From assembly GCA_019752515.1 (NCBI GenBank), contig JAIEMB010000006.1, forward strand, positions 186,001-250,000: a stretch of 64,000 nt of DNA, read 5' to 3'. The notes below the pieces were generated by a model. That model saw nothing but the letters and a program-made list of their open reading frames with translations. It had not been told where the DNA came from and made no database searches. The DNA comes from Alphaproteobacteria bacterium. GTDB lineage: Bacteria; Pseudomonadota; Alphaproteobacteria; UBA9655. The position numbers and the translations under genes were made by a program. Shown here piece after piece: positions 19,537 to 28,112 of the stretch; the first letter of the stretch is position 1, and each line of letters begins with the position of its first letter.

Positions 19537-19551
19537 GGACCAAAAAGAGAT

Positions 19552-21897
19552 CTATAGTTTTTTTTGAAGCCTCACGTTCTTAATTTCAACCACAGGCTTT
19601 GGAGAACCTGCTTGTACACCAGGCAAAATTGCAGGGTAGAGGAAAAACATCTTATCACTTCCATTTACGGTGAATTCAAGACTTAACTTTTGCCATCTTC
19701 CATCGCCATTATGGCGAGTTGACATAAGCTTAGGTGAGTTAGGTGATGAGTAACTCCAGTATTGAATGTATGCTCCTGGCGTGTCACTGAGAAGATCAAC
19801 TTCAAAGACAACCTTTTGACCAGCTAATCGTGCCATTTCTCCCTGTGGCAACTGATAATAAAACACATATCCGTCACCCGTAAGGGCAACATGACCGTCT
19901 CCTTTTGAAATAACACTTAAGGGGCCTTGTGTTCCTCGCGTTTGAGCTGGATCTGCGTCCAATTTATATCCTTGAGGTACGGCTCCCGATGAGGTTGCTC
20001 CTTTAAAAGAAGAGTTAAATGTGAGAGGAAGACTTTGATCTAATTCCACAAGGCTAGGTGTGAGAGGAAGCTTTTGCTCAGGGCCTATTTCCTTTAAGCT
20101 TACTTCCCTAATTTCAACCTCGGGAACTGCCCTTCCTGGCTCCACACTAGGCATAATACCAGGGTAAAGGAAAAATTGGCTGGCGCTCCCATCAACGGTA
20201 AAATTTAGACGGAGTCTTTCCCATCTTCCACTCCCTGTGTGAGCAGTAGACTGTAATTTTTTAGAAGCAGCATTCTGGTAACCCCAATACTGAATGTAAG
20301 CCCCTGGGGTTTTGCTTAAAACATCGACTTCAAAGACAAATGACTTCTTATCGAATCCTTTCATTATTTCTGTGGGCAATTTATAATAAAAAACATATCC
20401 GTCTCCTCTAAGAGCAACATGTCCTTCTCCTTTTGAAATAACACTTAAAGGTTCTGGAGTTCCTCGCGTTTGAGCAGGATCCGCAACCAATGTATATCCT
20501 TGAGGTACAGCTCCCGATAAGGAAGCTCCTTTAAATGAAGAGTTGAAGGGTACACGAATATCTTCCGGATTAACGGAAGAAGAGGAAGAAAGAAGAGAAG
20601 AAGAGGAAGGAACTATTTTATTTCTTCCAACAATCCCTGCCTGTTGTAGGACAACCTGTTCCTCTTCCGGAGCTAAAAACAACCTGTTCTCATCAATATT
20701 TCCACCTCTGAAGAGTATGTCTAGCTGCTCACGAGCTCTATTTTCTTTAGCTTGAGCGAGAGCTTTTTGAGCGGGAGCATCTGGAGCCTCATCATCAACA
20801 AGAATTTGGTAATGGTTACCATGAATAAATCCTATATGGACGTTTTGACCACCTCTTCCACCATCCATATAATAAGTTATCTTTTTCTCATCTGGGTTTA
20901 TATCCCATATATAAACATGCTGACCTTTTATATGACCAAAGTAAGCAATCGCAAATTCAGCAGGAAGATACTTTTTGGGAATCAAGAATGAGTTCACAAA
21001 CTCCTCAAAATCTGCAATGTTCACAGGTGAAGAATTGATAATTTTTGCTGCCTCTTCTTTTTCTAGAAAAATAGGAGATCTCAAAATATTTCGAAATATC
21101 TGACCTTCAACAGTATCCCGTCGTCCCGCATTCAAAATGGCCTCAATGAGTTTGTCTCGGGGCGTTCCTAATGTATAAGCTAAGCAATCGCCATCTCCTA
21201 TAACATTATAAAAAGAGGCTCGATTTAAAGGTCCCTCCGTCCCTTCTCGTCGTGTTAACTTTCTTTCTTCTTCCGAGGTTGGAAATATTTCTGGGTTGAC
21301 TCCAAGAAGAGTATCCTGAATAAGCTGTTGCTCCTCCTTTTCTAAATAAGGATAAAGATTGTGAGACTGAAGAAAAGCCTCTCTTTTACTTTGGTCAAAA
21401 GTTAATCCTTCATCAATGATATTTTCTGTAATAGCCTGAGCACCTACTGCTTTAATTATGTTTTGAACTAATAAATCTTCATCAACTCTAGACGATGAAG
21501 CACCAGCTCTGGAAGGAACAGGAGGCGCAAGATCTTTACCCAACCCAAGATTCCTCAACTGCGCAATAGTCGATTTTGCTGTTGCATACGTGTCTTTGCT
21601 CTGCTGCAGTAACACGGCGACATCATTTGGTTCCACTATCTCTGAAAAAGCCATATCCGCGATTGCTATTGCCGATTTTTTGTCTTCTCGAGCTCGCTGA
21701 TATTCACCTATGTCCGCAAGCCCCACATTCTTTCTGCTAGAAGGATTTTCTTCAAGTTTTTTCAACCGTGTAGTGAGAGCTCTTTTGGCCGCCTCTGGAG
21801 AAAGTTTGAATACTTCTTCAAGGTTGAAGGCCCCTGCTTCTACAAAAGATGTCGTTGAAAGAAAAGAAAGAGTTAAAAGTGTTAAATACCGTGTCAT
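19552..21897 (-). CDS. Exported OTU-like cysteine protease candidate with tandem C-terminal domains
   Basis: A 781-residue multidomain protein that I cannot assign to a named family with certainty. Order: signal peptide (1-20, MTRYLTLLTLSFLSTTSFVE); a helical N-terminal region (about 25-220); an OTU-like segment (about 225-370) with DGDC at 235-238 (VIGDGDCLAYTLG) and GNHYQIL with His362, resembling the nucleophile and histidine motifs of OTU deubiquitinases; a coiled, Ser-rich linker (about 375-445); and two similar beta-rich domains of about 153 residues each (451-603 and 627-780), which look like jelly-roll binding modules. The export signal and eukaryote-like protease signature suggest a host-directed effector. 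The catalytic role is inferred only. It stands alone, convergent with proS (15-base gap). Confidence 0.8.
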   Translation of the reverse strand: MTRYLTLLTLSFLSTTSFVEAGAFNLEEVFKLSPEAAKRALTTRLKKLEENPSSRKNVGLADIGEYQRAREDKKSAIAIADMAFSEIVEPNDVAVLLQQSKDTYATAKSTIAQLRNLGLGKDLAPPVPSRAGASSSRVDEDLLVQNIIKAVGAQAITENIIDEGLTFDQSKREAFLQSHNLYPYLEKEEQQLIQDTLLGVNPEIFPTSEEERKLTRREGTEGPLNRASFYNVIGDGDCLAYTLGTPRDKLIEAILNAGRRDTVEGQIFRNILRSPIFLEKEEAAKIINSSPVNIADFEEFVNSFLIPKKYLPAEFAIAYFGHIKGQHVYIWDINPDEKKITYYMDGGRGGQNVHIGFIHGNHYQILVDDEAPDAPAQKALAQAKENRAREQLDILFRGGNIDENRLFLAPEEEQVVLQQAGIVGRNKIVPSSSSLLSSSSSVNPEDIRVPFNSSFKGASLSGAVPQGYTLVADPAQTRGTPEPLSVISKGEGHVALRGDGYVFYYKLPTEIMKGFDKKSFVFEVDVLSKTPGAYIQYWGYQNAASKKLQSTAHTGSGRWERLRLNFTVDGSASQFFLYPGIMPSVEPGRAVPEVEIREVSLKEIGPEQKLPLTPSLVELDQSLPLTFNSSFKGATSSGAVPQGYKLDADPAQTRGTQGPLSVISKGDGHVALTGDGYVFYYQLPQGEMARLAGQKVVFEVDLLSDTPGAYIQYWSYSSPNSPKLMSTRHNGDGRWQKLSLEFTVNGSDKMFFLYPAILPGVQAGSPKPVVEIKNVRLQKKL
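19558..20547 (-). repeat. Tandem duplicated domain-coding segments
   Basis: Two copies of a segment coding about 153 residues lie at 20089-20547 (first copy) and 19558-20019 (second), separated by a short linker. They share near-identical protein blocks such as PQGY-L-ADPAQTRGT, LSVISKG-GHVAL-GDGYVFYY and TPGAYIQYW-Y, and long runs of matching DNA, for instance around 19908-20010 and 20438-20545. The high DNA similarity points to a recent internal duplication. Confidence 0.85.
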
Positions 21898-22012
21898 CAG
21901 ATCACCAATTTAATTAAATACATATCTTATGATCAACATATAATAATTATTATATCATTTTCAAGAAGAGGAATCAAATTTCCCCAGAGTACGAATAAAA
22001 CACAAGAAAAAT

Positions 22013-22039
22013 CCAGTGCCCAGATAAACTGGACACTGG
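22013..22039 (-). terminator. Rho-independent terminator of hppA
   Basis: On the minus strand an 11-base stem with one internal mismatch (CCAGTG-C-CCAG against its partner) and a 5-base loop is followed by a run of U residues (ATTTTTCTT). It lies 16 bases after the hppA stop, a textbook position. Confidence 0.8.
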
Positions 22040-22054
22040 CTGGATACTGACTAA

Positions 22055-24133
22055 TTACTTGGCTAAGATGGCAAGCAACAACAAAGCCACGATGTTAATG
22101 ATCTTGATCATTGGGTTAACAGCAGGACCCGCCGTATCTTTATAAGGATCACCAACCGTATCACCTGTAACAGCTGCTTTGTGCGCCTCAGAACCTTTAC
22201 CTCCATGAAGGCCATCTTCAATATATTTTTTCGCATTATCCCATGCGCCTCCACCAGAGGTCATGGAAATCGCAACAAAAAGGCCTGTAATGATAGTACC
22301 GAGCAGCATTGCTCCAAGAGTTGTAAAAGCTTCCTTTTGGCCTGCAAAAGCAACGATAACGAAATAAGCTACGGGAGGAGCTAGAACAGGTAATAAAGAC
22401 GGAACGATCATTTCCCGAATGGCAGCTTTGGTAAGAATATCTACAGCCTTACTGTACTCAGGCTTTGCCTTTCCTTCCATAATCCCTTTTATTTCACGAA
22501 ATTGCCGACGGACTTCAATAACAACTTCAGCCCCTGCACGTCCCACAGCCATCATACCAAGAGCGCCAAAGAGGTATGGAAGAAGACCACCAATAAAGAG
22601 CCCTACAACCACGTATGGATTCTGTAGTTCGAATACAACATTCAAATTAGGGAAATAGTTCGCTAAATCTTCTGTGTAAGCTGCAAACAAAACAAGAGCT
22701 GCAAGACCAGCAGAGCCAATTGCATACCCCTTCGTAACAGCTTTTGTTGTATTCCCAACCGCATCTAAAGCATCCGTAATCTTTCGAACAGAGCCAGGCA
22801 AATCAGACATTTCTGCAATACCTCCTGCATTGTCTGTAACAGGACCATAAGCATCAAGGGCCACAATCATACCTGCTAAAGCCAACATGGTTGTAGCCGC
22901 AATACCAATCCCAAAAAGACCTGCATTCGTGAAAGAGACAAGAATACCTCCACAAATGACCAAAACAGGAAGAGCCGTGGCCTCCATCGAAATGGCAAGC
23001 CCTTGAATAATATTCGTCGCATGGCCCGTAACAGAGGCCTGTGCCACACTTTTGACAGGTCGGTAACGTGTTGAGGTATAATATTCTGTAATCCATACCA
23101 AAAGACCTGTAACCACAAGACCGGTCAGCGCACTATAAAGAATATTCATACCTGTATAGACTTTCCCTTCCACAGTTAAAGGCTGATCAAATCCTACTAG
23201 ATGGTATGTGACCCATACGATAAGAGCCGCTGAAATTATGGATGCAACGATGAGCCCCTTATAAAGGGCAGCCATGATATTCTCACTGGCCCCAAGCCTA
23301 ACAAAGAAGGTTCCTATAACAGAACCTACAATACAAACACCACAAACGGCGAGAGGATAGGCCATGAGAGTTTCTTGCATGTGCCCAACAAAGAAAAGGG
23401 CAGCTAATTGCATAGTTGCCACGATAGTTACAACGTAAGTCTCAAAGAGATCGGCAGCCATACCAGCACAGTCTCCTACATTATCACCGACGTTGTCTGC
23501 AATAACAGCCGCATTTCTAGGATCATCTTCAGGAATACCTGCTTCAATTTTTCCGACAAGGTCAGCCCCAACGTCAGCACCTTTTGTGAAAATTCCTCCT
23601 CCCAAACGAGCAAAAATGGAAATCAATGAGGCACCAAAGCTTAGAGAAAGCAAAGCTTCCATAATATGGCGCACGTCTATATTTTCTTGACGAAGGTACA
23701 TATAATAAAGGGTCACCCCTAAAAGACCGAGACCAACCACAAGCATTCCTGTAATTGCCCCTGACTTAAATGCAATATCAAGAGCAGGGATTAATCCCGA
23801 TCGAGCTGCTTCCGTCGTCCGGACGTTGGCTCTGACGGATACGTTCATGCCAATGTAACCAGCAATACCTGACAAAACAGCGCCCGTAATAAAACCAATG
23901 GCAGAGTGCTTGCCTAAAACCCACCCTAAAAAAATAGCAACAACCACGCCCACAATTCCAATAGCTGTATATTGGCGGTTGAGGTAGGCCCCTGCCCCTT
24001 CTTGAATTGCAGCAGCAATTTCTTGCATCCGTGCTGTCCCGGTTGAACAGGCAAAAACCTTACGTCCTGCGTAAACTCCATAAAGGAGGGCAAGAAGGGC
24101 ACAAGCCAGGATATAAAAGTATAAATTTGACAT
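22055..24133 (-). CDS. hppA: Membrane proton-translocating pyrophosphatase (K+-independent)
   Basis: Hydrolyses pyrophosphate and pumps protons across the inner membrane, recovering energy from biosynthetic PPi. The 692-residue product is almost all membrane helices. Signature acidic loops are present: [41 protein letters not shown] and [18 protein letters not shown]. Lys464 in [10 protein letters not shown] is the residue that marks the potassium-independent proton-pumping class, where K+-dependent enzymes have Ala. The gene stands alone with its own terminator, and a parS-like palindrome lies 26 bases upstream of the start. Confidence 0.95.
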   Translation of the reverse strand: MSNLYFYILACALLALLYGVYAGRKVFACSTGTARMQEIAAAIQEGAGAYLNRQYTAIGIVGVVVAIFLGWVLGKHSAIGFITGAVLSGIAGYIGMNVSVRANVRTTEAARSGLIPALDIAFKSGAITGMLVVGLGLLGVTLYYMYLRQENIDVRHIMEALLSLSFGASLISIFARLGGGIFTKGADVGADLVGKIEAGIPEDDPRNAAVIADNVGDNVGDCAGMAADLFETYVVTIVATMQLAALFFVGHMQETLMAYPLAVCGVCIVGSVIGTFFVRLGASENIMAALYKGLIVASIISAALIVWVTYHLVGFDQPLTVEGKVYTGMNILYSALTGLVVTGLLVWITEYYTSTRYRPVKSVAQASVTGHATNIIQGLAISMEATALPVLVICGGILVSFTNAGLFGIGIAATTMLALAGMIVALDAYGPVTDNAGGIAEMSDLPGSVRKITDALDAVGNTTKAVTKGYAIGSAGLAALVLFAAYTEDLANYFPNLNVVFELQNPYVVVGLFIGGLLPYLFGALGMMAVGRAGAEVVIEVRRQFREIKGIMEGKAKPEYSKAVDILTKAAIREMIVPSLLPVLAPPVAYFVIVAFAGQKEAFTTLGAMLLGTIITGLFVAISMTSGGGAWDNAKKYIEDGLHGGKGSEAHKAAVTGDTVGDPYKDTAGPAVNPMIKIINIVALLLLAILAK

Positions 24134-24158
24134 TTTTTATCCTTTAAAAATTATTAAG

Positions 24159-24174
24159 TGTTTCACGTGAAACG
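24159..24174. promoter_or_regulatory. parS-like ParB-binding palindrome
   Basis: TGTTTCACGTGAAACG contains the perfect 14-base palindrome GTTTCACGTGAAAC and matches the bacterial parS consensus (TGTTTCACGTGAAACA) at 15 of 16 positions. It lies in the intergenic stretch upstream of hppA. parS sites bind ParB, seed the partition complex and usually cluster near the replication origin. No parA or parB gene is in the window. Confidence 0.75.
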
Positions 24175-24343
24175 AAAGATGCCAGAATCTGTATTTCTGA
24201 GCAATAGAATTTGTCCATAATTTCTCTTTTTTGCAAATTTCACGGCTTTGATTGAAGGAATGAAATGAAGGGAGCAGACCCAACTCATGAGAATTTTGGG
24301 TTCTTTCCTAAGGACGTAATTGATTTTTCGGGTCAAATGAATT

Positions 24344-24390
24344 ACCTCTCCCCTTGTGGGAGAGGTCGCCCGAATGGGCGGATGAGGGGG
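24344..24390. repeat. REP-like double palindrome, left copy
   Basis: Two adjacent hairpins: ACCTCTCCC/GGGAGAGGT (24344-24352 with 24358-24366) and CGCCC/GGGCG (24367-24371 with 24376-24380), followed by a G-rich GATGAGGGGG. The same two-hairpin design occurs inverted at 24721-24767, on the other side of the nuclease pseudogene. Confidence 0.8.
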
Positions 24391-24405
24391 CTAGGATAAC
24401 TTTGG

Positions 24406-24791
24406 ATGTTGAAAAGATTTCAAAAAACATTGCGCACAAACCAGACAGACGCTGAAACTCGTTTGTGGTACCACCTAAGAAGCCGCTGATTTCAGGGATG
24501 GAAGTTTAGGCGTCAACACATATTGCAAGGTTATATTGTTGATTTCGTTTGCCTTGAAAGAAGACTCGTAATTGAACTTGATGGCGGCAACATACAGAGC
24601 AAAAAGCATATGATGATCACCGTACACGAGCCCTTGAAAAAGATGGATTTAAGGTTATGCGCTTTTGGAATAATGAGGTGCTATGTAACTTAGAGGGAGT
24701 ATTAGAGACGATTTTACATACCCCTCACCCGTCGCTAAGCGACGACCTCTCCCCCAAGGGGAGAGGTCAAATTCCTCACTCATTTTCATAA
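24406..24791 (+). pseudogene. DUF559 endonuclease-like gene, broken
   Basis: From the ATG at 24406 the frame encodes the typical start of DUF559 (Vsr-like, restriction-endonuclease fold) proteins: about 27 residues ending LWYHLRSR, then an in-frame TGA at 24487-24489, then FQGWKFRRQHILQGYIVDFV and RLVIELDGG. Near 24585-24589 a missing base shifts the frame, after which HTEQKAYDDHRTRALE, GFKVMRFWNNEVL and a terminal CNLEGVLETI continue to a TAA at 24789-24791. The catalytic-type blocks (IVDFVC, ELDGG, FKVMRFWN) are recognisable, but two lesions prevent a full product. The gene's 3' end runs through the right-hand palindrome block, as in many intact relatives. Confidence 0.85.
24721..24767. repeat. 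REP-like double palindrome, right copy (inverted)
   Basis: CCCCTCACCC followed by the hairpins GTCGC/GCGAC (24731-24735 with 24739-24743) and ACCTCTCCCC/GGGGAGAGGT (24745-24754 with 24758-24767). It mirrors the order of the left block at 24344-24390, so the two form inverted ends around the DUF559 pseudogene. Confidence 0.8.
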
Positions 24792-24800
24792 GGTAGCTCT

Positions 24801-24835
24801 GATGAAGGGAGCAGACTGATTCTGCTCCCTTCATC
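24801..24835 (-). terminator. 15-bp perfect hairpin after rpsA
   Basis: GATGAAGGGAGCAGA pairs perfectly with its complement across a 5-base loop (24816-24820), starting 3 bases after the rpsA stop. It is the likely transcript end of cmk-rpsA. No clear U-run follows on the minus strand, so it may be a 3'-protective stem or a weak terminator. Confidence 0.6.
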
Positions 24836-24837
24836 CC

Positions 24838-26688
24838 TTACTCTTCTGTCTTTACCTTAGCAGTTTTTTTCGCCACTTTTTTTGGCTTCTCTTTCGTGTC
24901 TTCAGCCTCATCTACAGCTTTTTTCTTAGCCTTTTTTGGGGCTGCTTTTTCAGAAGTAGCCTCAGCCTCGCTCTTCTTCTTTTCTTTCACTTGCTCAAGC
25001 GCCGCACCTAATATGTCACCAAGGCTTGCTCCACTATCGGTTGAACCATATTCAGCCATAGCTTGGCGTTCCTCTTCGGTTTCGCGTGCTTTGATAGAAA
25101 GGGTGATTTTTCGATTAGCACGATCAATTTGTGTAATCTTCGCATCCACCTTCTCTCCAACTGCAAATCGATCGGAGCGTTGTTCAGCCCGATCCCGAGA
25201 AAGTTCATTTTTACGAATAAAACCAGAGAGACCTCCTGCTAAGCTTACTTCTATACCTGTCTCCAGAACTGAGGTCACCTCACAGGTAACAACTGAACCT
25301 TTCTTAAGGCCAGAAATACTTTCTTCAAAAGGATCACCTTTTAGTTGTTTAATACCTAGGCTGACCCGCTCTTTCTCCGGATCAATATCCAAGATTTTCG
25401 CGCGAACATTTGCTCCTTTTTTATAGGCTAAGATAGCTTCCTCGCCTGGCTTTTCCCAAGAAATGTCGGACATATGAACCATACCGTCAATATCTTCGCT
25501 AAGCCCCACAAAAAGCCCAAATTCCGTGATATTTTTAACTTCTCCTTCAATTTCTGATCCGACAGTATATTTCTCTTGAAGAGATGCCCAGGGATTGGGG
25601 ATACATTGTTTCATGCCTAAACTAATTCTGCGCTTTGAGGCATCCACATCAAGAACGATCACTTCAACTTCTTGACTTGTAGAAACAATTTTTCCTGGTG
25701 GCATATTTTTCTTGGTCCAACTCATTTCTGTTACGTGGACAAGACCCTCAATTCCGGGCTCAAGTTCAATAAATGCACCATAATCCGTGATATTTGTTAC
25801 ACGGCCTAAAATCTTTGATCCAACAGCATACTTAATATCAGCTCCTGCCCATGGATCACTCTCTAATTGCTTCATTCCTAAAGAAATTCGTTGATTTTCA
25901 GGATTAAAACGAATGATTTGAACTCTTATGGGTTGACCCACAGTAAGAACCTCTGAAGGATGATTAATGCGTTGCCATGCAATATCCGTCACATGGAGAA
26001 GGCCATCGACACCTCCCAAATCAATGAAAGCGCCATAATCAGTAATATTTTTTACAATACCCTCAAGTATCTGTCCCTCTTCCAAACGTGAAACAAGTTC
26101 ACTCCTGGCCTCAGCACGGGTTTCTTCAAGAACGGCTCGGCGAGAAACAACAATATTTCCACGACTCCGATCCATCTTTAAAATTTGGAAAGGTTGGGCT
26201 ACGCCAATCAAGGGCGAGACATCTCTCACAGGTCGAATATCCACCTGACTTCCTGGTAAGAAGGCAATGGCACCCTTAAGGTCAACCGTAAATCCGCCCT
26301 TTACTCGACCAAAAATAACGCCTTCAACGTGCTCGTTTTTCTCGTGAGATTTTTCAAGCAGTTTCCAAGCAGCTTCCCGGCGAGCTTTTTCATAGCTCAG
26401 CATCGTTTCGCCATTTTTATCTTCAAGGCGCTCTAGATAAACTTCTACCGTATCACCTACATTTAATGACGGCTCCGTACCAGACACTGAAAATTCTCTT
26501 AAAGGCACGCGCCCTTCCGATTTCAATCCAACATCAATAATCGCAACATCATTCTCAATAGCTATTACTTTTCCTGTAATAACACGGCCTTCAATGCTCT
26601 CAGCTTGCCCAAATGATTCTTCCAAAAGGGCTGCAAAATTTTCTGTATCGTGAGAAGAAGCTCCTCCAGAAGAGGTTTGTTCTATCAT
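24838..26688 (-). CDS. rpsA: 30S ribosomal protein S1
   Basis: Binds mRNA and helps load it on the small ribosomal subunit. The 616-residue product has six S1 domains; the middle ones show the usual pattern (GIVKNITDYGAFIDLGGVDGLLHVTDIAW, GRVTNITDYGAFIELEPGIEGLVHVTEMSW, GEVKNITEFGLFVGL). It has an Ala/Lys/Glu-rich tail of about 60 residues after the last domain, longer than in E. coli. The gene follows cmk in the same direction after 93 bases, the conserved pair. ihfB, common after rpsA, is replaced here by the REP/DUF559 cassette. Confidence 0.97.
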   Translation of the reverse strand: MIEQTSSGGASSHDTENFAALLEESFGQAESIEGRVITGKVIAIENDVAIIDVGLKSEGRVPLREFSVSGTEPSLNVGDTVEVYLERLEDKNGETMLSYEKARREAAWKLLEKSHEKNEHVEGVIFGRVKGGFTVDLKGAIAFLPGSQVDIRPVRDVSPLIGVAQPFQILKMDRSRGNIVVSRRAVLEETRAEARSELVSRLEEGQILEGIVKNITDYGAFIDLGGVDGLLHVTDIAWQRINHPSEVLTVGQPIRVQIIRFNPENQRISLGMKQLESDPWAGADIKYAVGSKILGRVTNITDYGAFIELEPGIEGLVHVTEMSWTKKNMPPGKIVSTSQEVEVIVLDVDASKRRISLGMKQCIPNPWASLQEKYTVGSEIEGEVKNITEFGLFVGLSEDIDGMVHMSDISWEKPGEEAILAYKKGANVRAKILDIDPEKERVSLGIKQLKGDPFEESISGLKKGSVVTCEVTSVLETGIEVSLAGGLSGFIRKNELSRDRAEQRSDRFAVGEKVDAKITQIDRANRKITLSIKARETEEERQAMAEYGSTDSGASLGDILGAALEQVKEKKKSEAEATSEKAAPKKAKKKAVDEAEDTKEKPKKVAKKTAKVKTEE

Positions 26689-26781
26689 GTAATAGGTTTC
26701 CTTAAAATTTCTTCCTTATGCTCGGCCCATAAAGAAGTCATGGGGTTAGAGGGTTACATTTGAATAGAAACGCCGAATTTC

Positions 26782-27456
26782 CTATCCGTGTGATAAATTT
26801 AAATTTTGTTGAGCCCGTGGATATTTTGAATTCACAAAAAGACAGGCTTTTTCAAGCATATCATCTATTCCTAACTCTGAGGTGTCAAGGATAAATGCAT
26901 CCTCTGCTGGTCGCAAAGGAGATATTTTCCTTTCTCGATCACGTGTATCTCGCACCTTAATCTCATAAAGAATCGATTCATATGTACTGTCAATCCCTTT
27001 TTGATGCAATTCCTTGAAACGCCTTTGGGCTCTCACTTCTGGTGAAGCTGTGACATATATCTTACAGGGGGCCTTGGGAAGAACGACTAAACCAATATCT
27101 CTTCCATCTAAAACAACACCCTTTTTCCCTAGCACCCGTTTTGTTGCAAAATCCCGTTGAAATTTTAAGAGATTCTCTCTGACATCAGGGAAGAGAGCAA
27201 CTTGAGAAGCAGCGTTTCCAATGGTTTCTTCTCTTAAAGAAGGATCACTTAGATCTGCCATTTCTAAAGATAAAGCAAGCTTTACAGCACTTTTTTGATC
27301 GGTGAACTTTTTCCCATCTTGTATCATTTTTAAAGCAACAGCTCGATACAAGAGACCCGTGTCTAGATGAGCTAAATCGTAAATTCGAGCTAAAGAAGAA
27401 GCTAAAGTTCCTTTTCCAGCTCCTGCTGGTCCATCAATAGCAATAATTAATAACAT
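26782..27456 (-). CDS. cmk: Cytidylate kinase
   Basis: Phosphorylates CMP and dCMP to the diphosphates. The 224-residue product begins with the P-loop in IAIDGPAGAGKGTLASSLA, followed by the family block LDTGLLYRAVALKM, and later VLDGRDIGLVVLPKAPCKIYVTASPEVRAQRRFKEL. It precedes rpsA, the standard pair. aroA, which often precedes cmk in alphaproteobacteria, is not here; the upstream neighbour is the divergent TIGR02300 gene. Confidence 0.96.
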   Translation of the reverse strand: MLLIIAIDGPAGAGKGTLASSLARIYDLAHLDTGLLYRAVALKMIQDGKKFTDQKSAVKLALSLEMADLSDPSLREETIGNAASQVALFPDVRENLLKFQRDFATKRVLGKKGVVLDGRDIGLVVLPKAPCKIYVTASPEVRAQRRFKELHQKGIDSTYESILYEIKVRDTRDRERKISPLRPAEDAFILDTSELGIDDMLEKACLFVNSKYPRAQQNLNLSHG

Positions 27457-27598
27457 TTTTGCTCCATAAATACGCTTTTCTCATGACATAGTTTATAGAA
27501 AAAATCGACAAAAATTACATTCAGGTTATTGACAGAAACGCAGACTCATGAGAAAGCCGTTGACAAAATATAATTTCGTCAAGAAGGAGATCTACTTT

Positions 27599-27919
27599 AT
27601 GTCTAAACCTGAATGGGGTACGAAAAGAGCTTGCCCAAATTGTAATGCGAGATTTTATGATCTGCGCCGCCAGCCCATAACCTGTCCAAAATGTGCTAGC
27701 GTATTTGACCCTGAAGCGCTTGTAAAAAAACGTAGAGGCCGTCCACCTGCTTCCGAAGTCAAGCCCCTCCCTCTTGTCCCAGAGTTAGATGAAACATTAG
27801 AGCTCGAACTTGCCGAAGAGCTTACACCTCTCGATGACAGTGATGATATCCTTGAGGATACTTCCGATTTTGGAGAAGATGAAGTTGTGGGAATTGAAAC
27901 AGTCTCGGACGAAGATTAA
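27599..27919 (+). CDS. TIGR02300 (FYDLN acid) family protein
   Basis: A 106-residue protein of unknown function restricted mainly to alphaproteobacteria. The ATG at 27599 follows AAGGAGA; an in-frame ATG at 27548 adds 17 unconserved residues. The N-terminus has a zinc-ribbon-like pair of Cys pairs (Cys12, Cys15, Cys29, Cys32) around the namesake NARFYDLRRQPITCPKC, a basic KKRRGRPP patch like an AT-hook, and then an acidic C-terminal half rich in Glu and Asp. The combination suggests nucleic-acid contact, but no role is established. Confidence 0.92.
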   Translation: MSKPEWGTKRACPNCNARFYDLRRQPITCPKCASVFDPEALVKKRRGRPPASEVKPLPLVPELDETLELELAEELTPLDDSDDILEDTSDFGEDEVVGIETVSDED

Positions 27920-27936
27920 GGAAATTTTTTTAAGTG

Positions 27937-27961
27937 GGGTTTGTGGGTAAACCACAAACCC
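27937..27961 (+). terminator. Hairpin after the TIGR02300 gene
   Basis: GGGTTTGTGG pairs with CCACAAACCC across a 5-base loop, 17 bases after the stop. There is no clear T-run after it, so the terminator role is likely but not certain. The remaining bases up to 28112 are AT-rich, and I see nothing else in them. Confidence 0.5.
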
Positions 27962-28112
27962 TAGTGCTTCTAGCTCATAATAGCGTTCAAAACCTAATTG
28001 CCTCCACTCTATTTTTATCTATTATTAGTTGCAGTACCTTTCTTGCAACTCTTGATTTTCATTAATTTAATAATTATTTAAGGAATAGATCTTAACAATT
28101 TGGGAAAGTATC

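Larger units (their letters stand above)
24265..24816. mobile_element. REP/DUF559 cassette flanked by 15-bp direct repeats
   Basis: This 704-base gap between hppA and rpsA holds a composite insertion-like unit. A 15-base direct repeat (ATGAAGGGAGCAGAC) occurs at 24265-24279 and 24802-24816. Inside lie two inverted palindrome blocks (24344-24390 and 24721-24767) that flank a broken DUF559 nuclease gene. The layout resembles a non-autonomous element with inverted ends and a target duplication. The right-hand direct repeat also forms half of the hairpin after rpsA, so the repeat could have another origin. No transposase is present. Confidence 0.5.

Noticed and set aside
24344-24767. Palindromic repeats read as a possible CRISPR array
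   Set aside because: There are only two copies, they are inverted, and a gene remnant separates them. There are no regular spacers.
24896-25426. Rightward open frame of 176 codons in rpsA
   Set aside because: It is antisense to a strongly conserved gene, and its low-complexity Ser/Ala/Phe composition reflects the rpsA tail.
27541-27575. TTGACA and TATAAT boxes before the TIGR02300 gene
   Set aside because: The TTGACA copies lie 3 or 34 bases from TATAAT, so no pair has acceptable spacing for a promoter.
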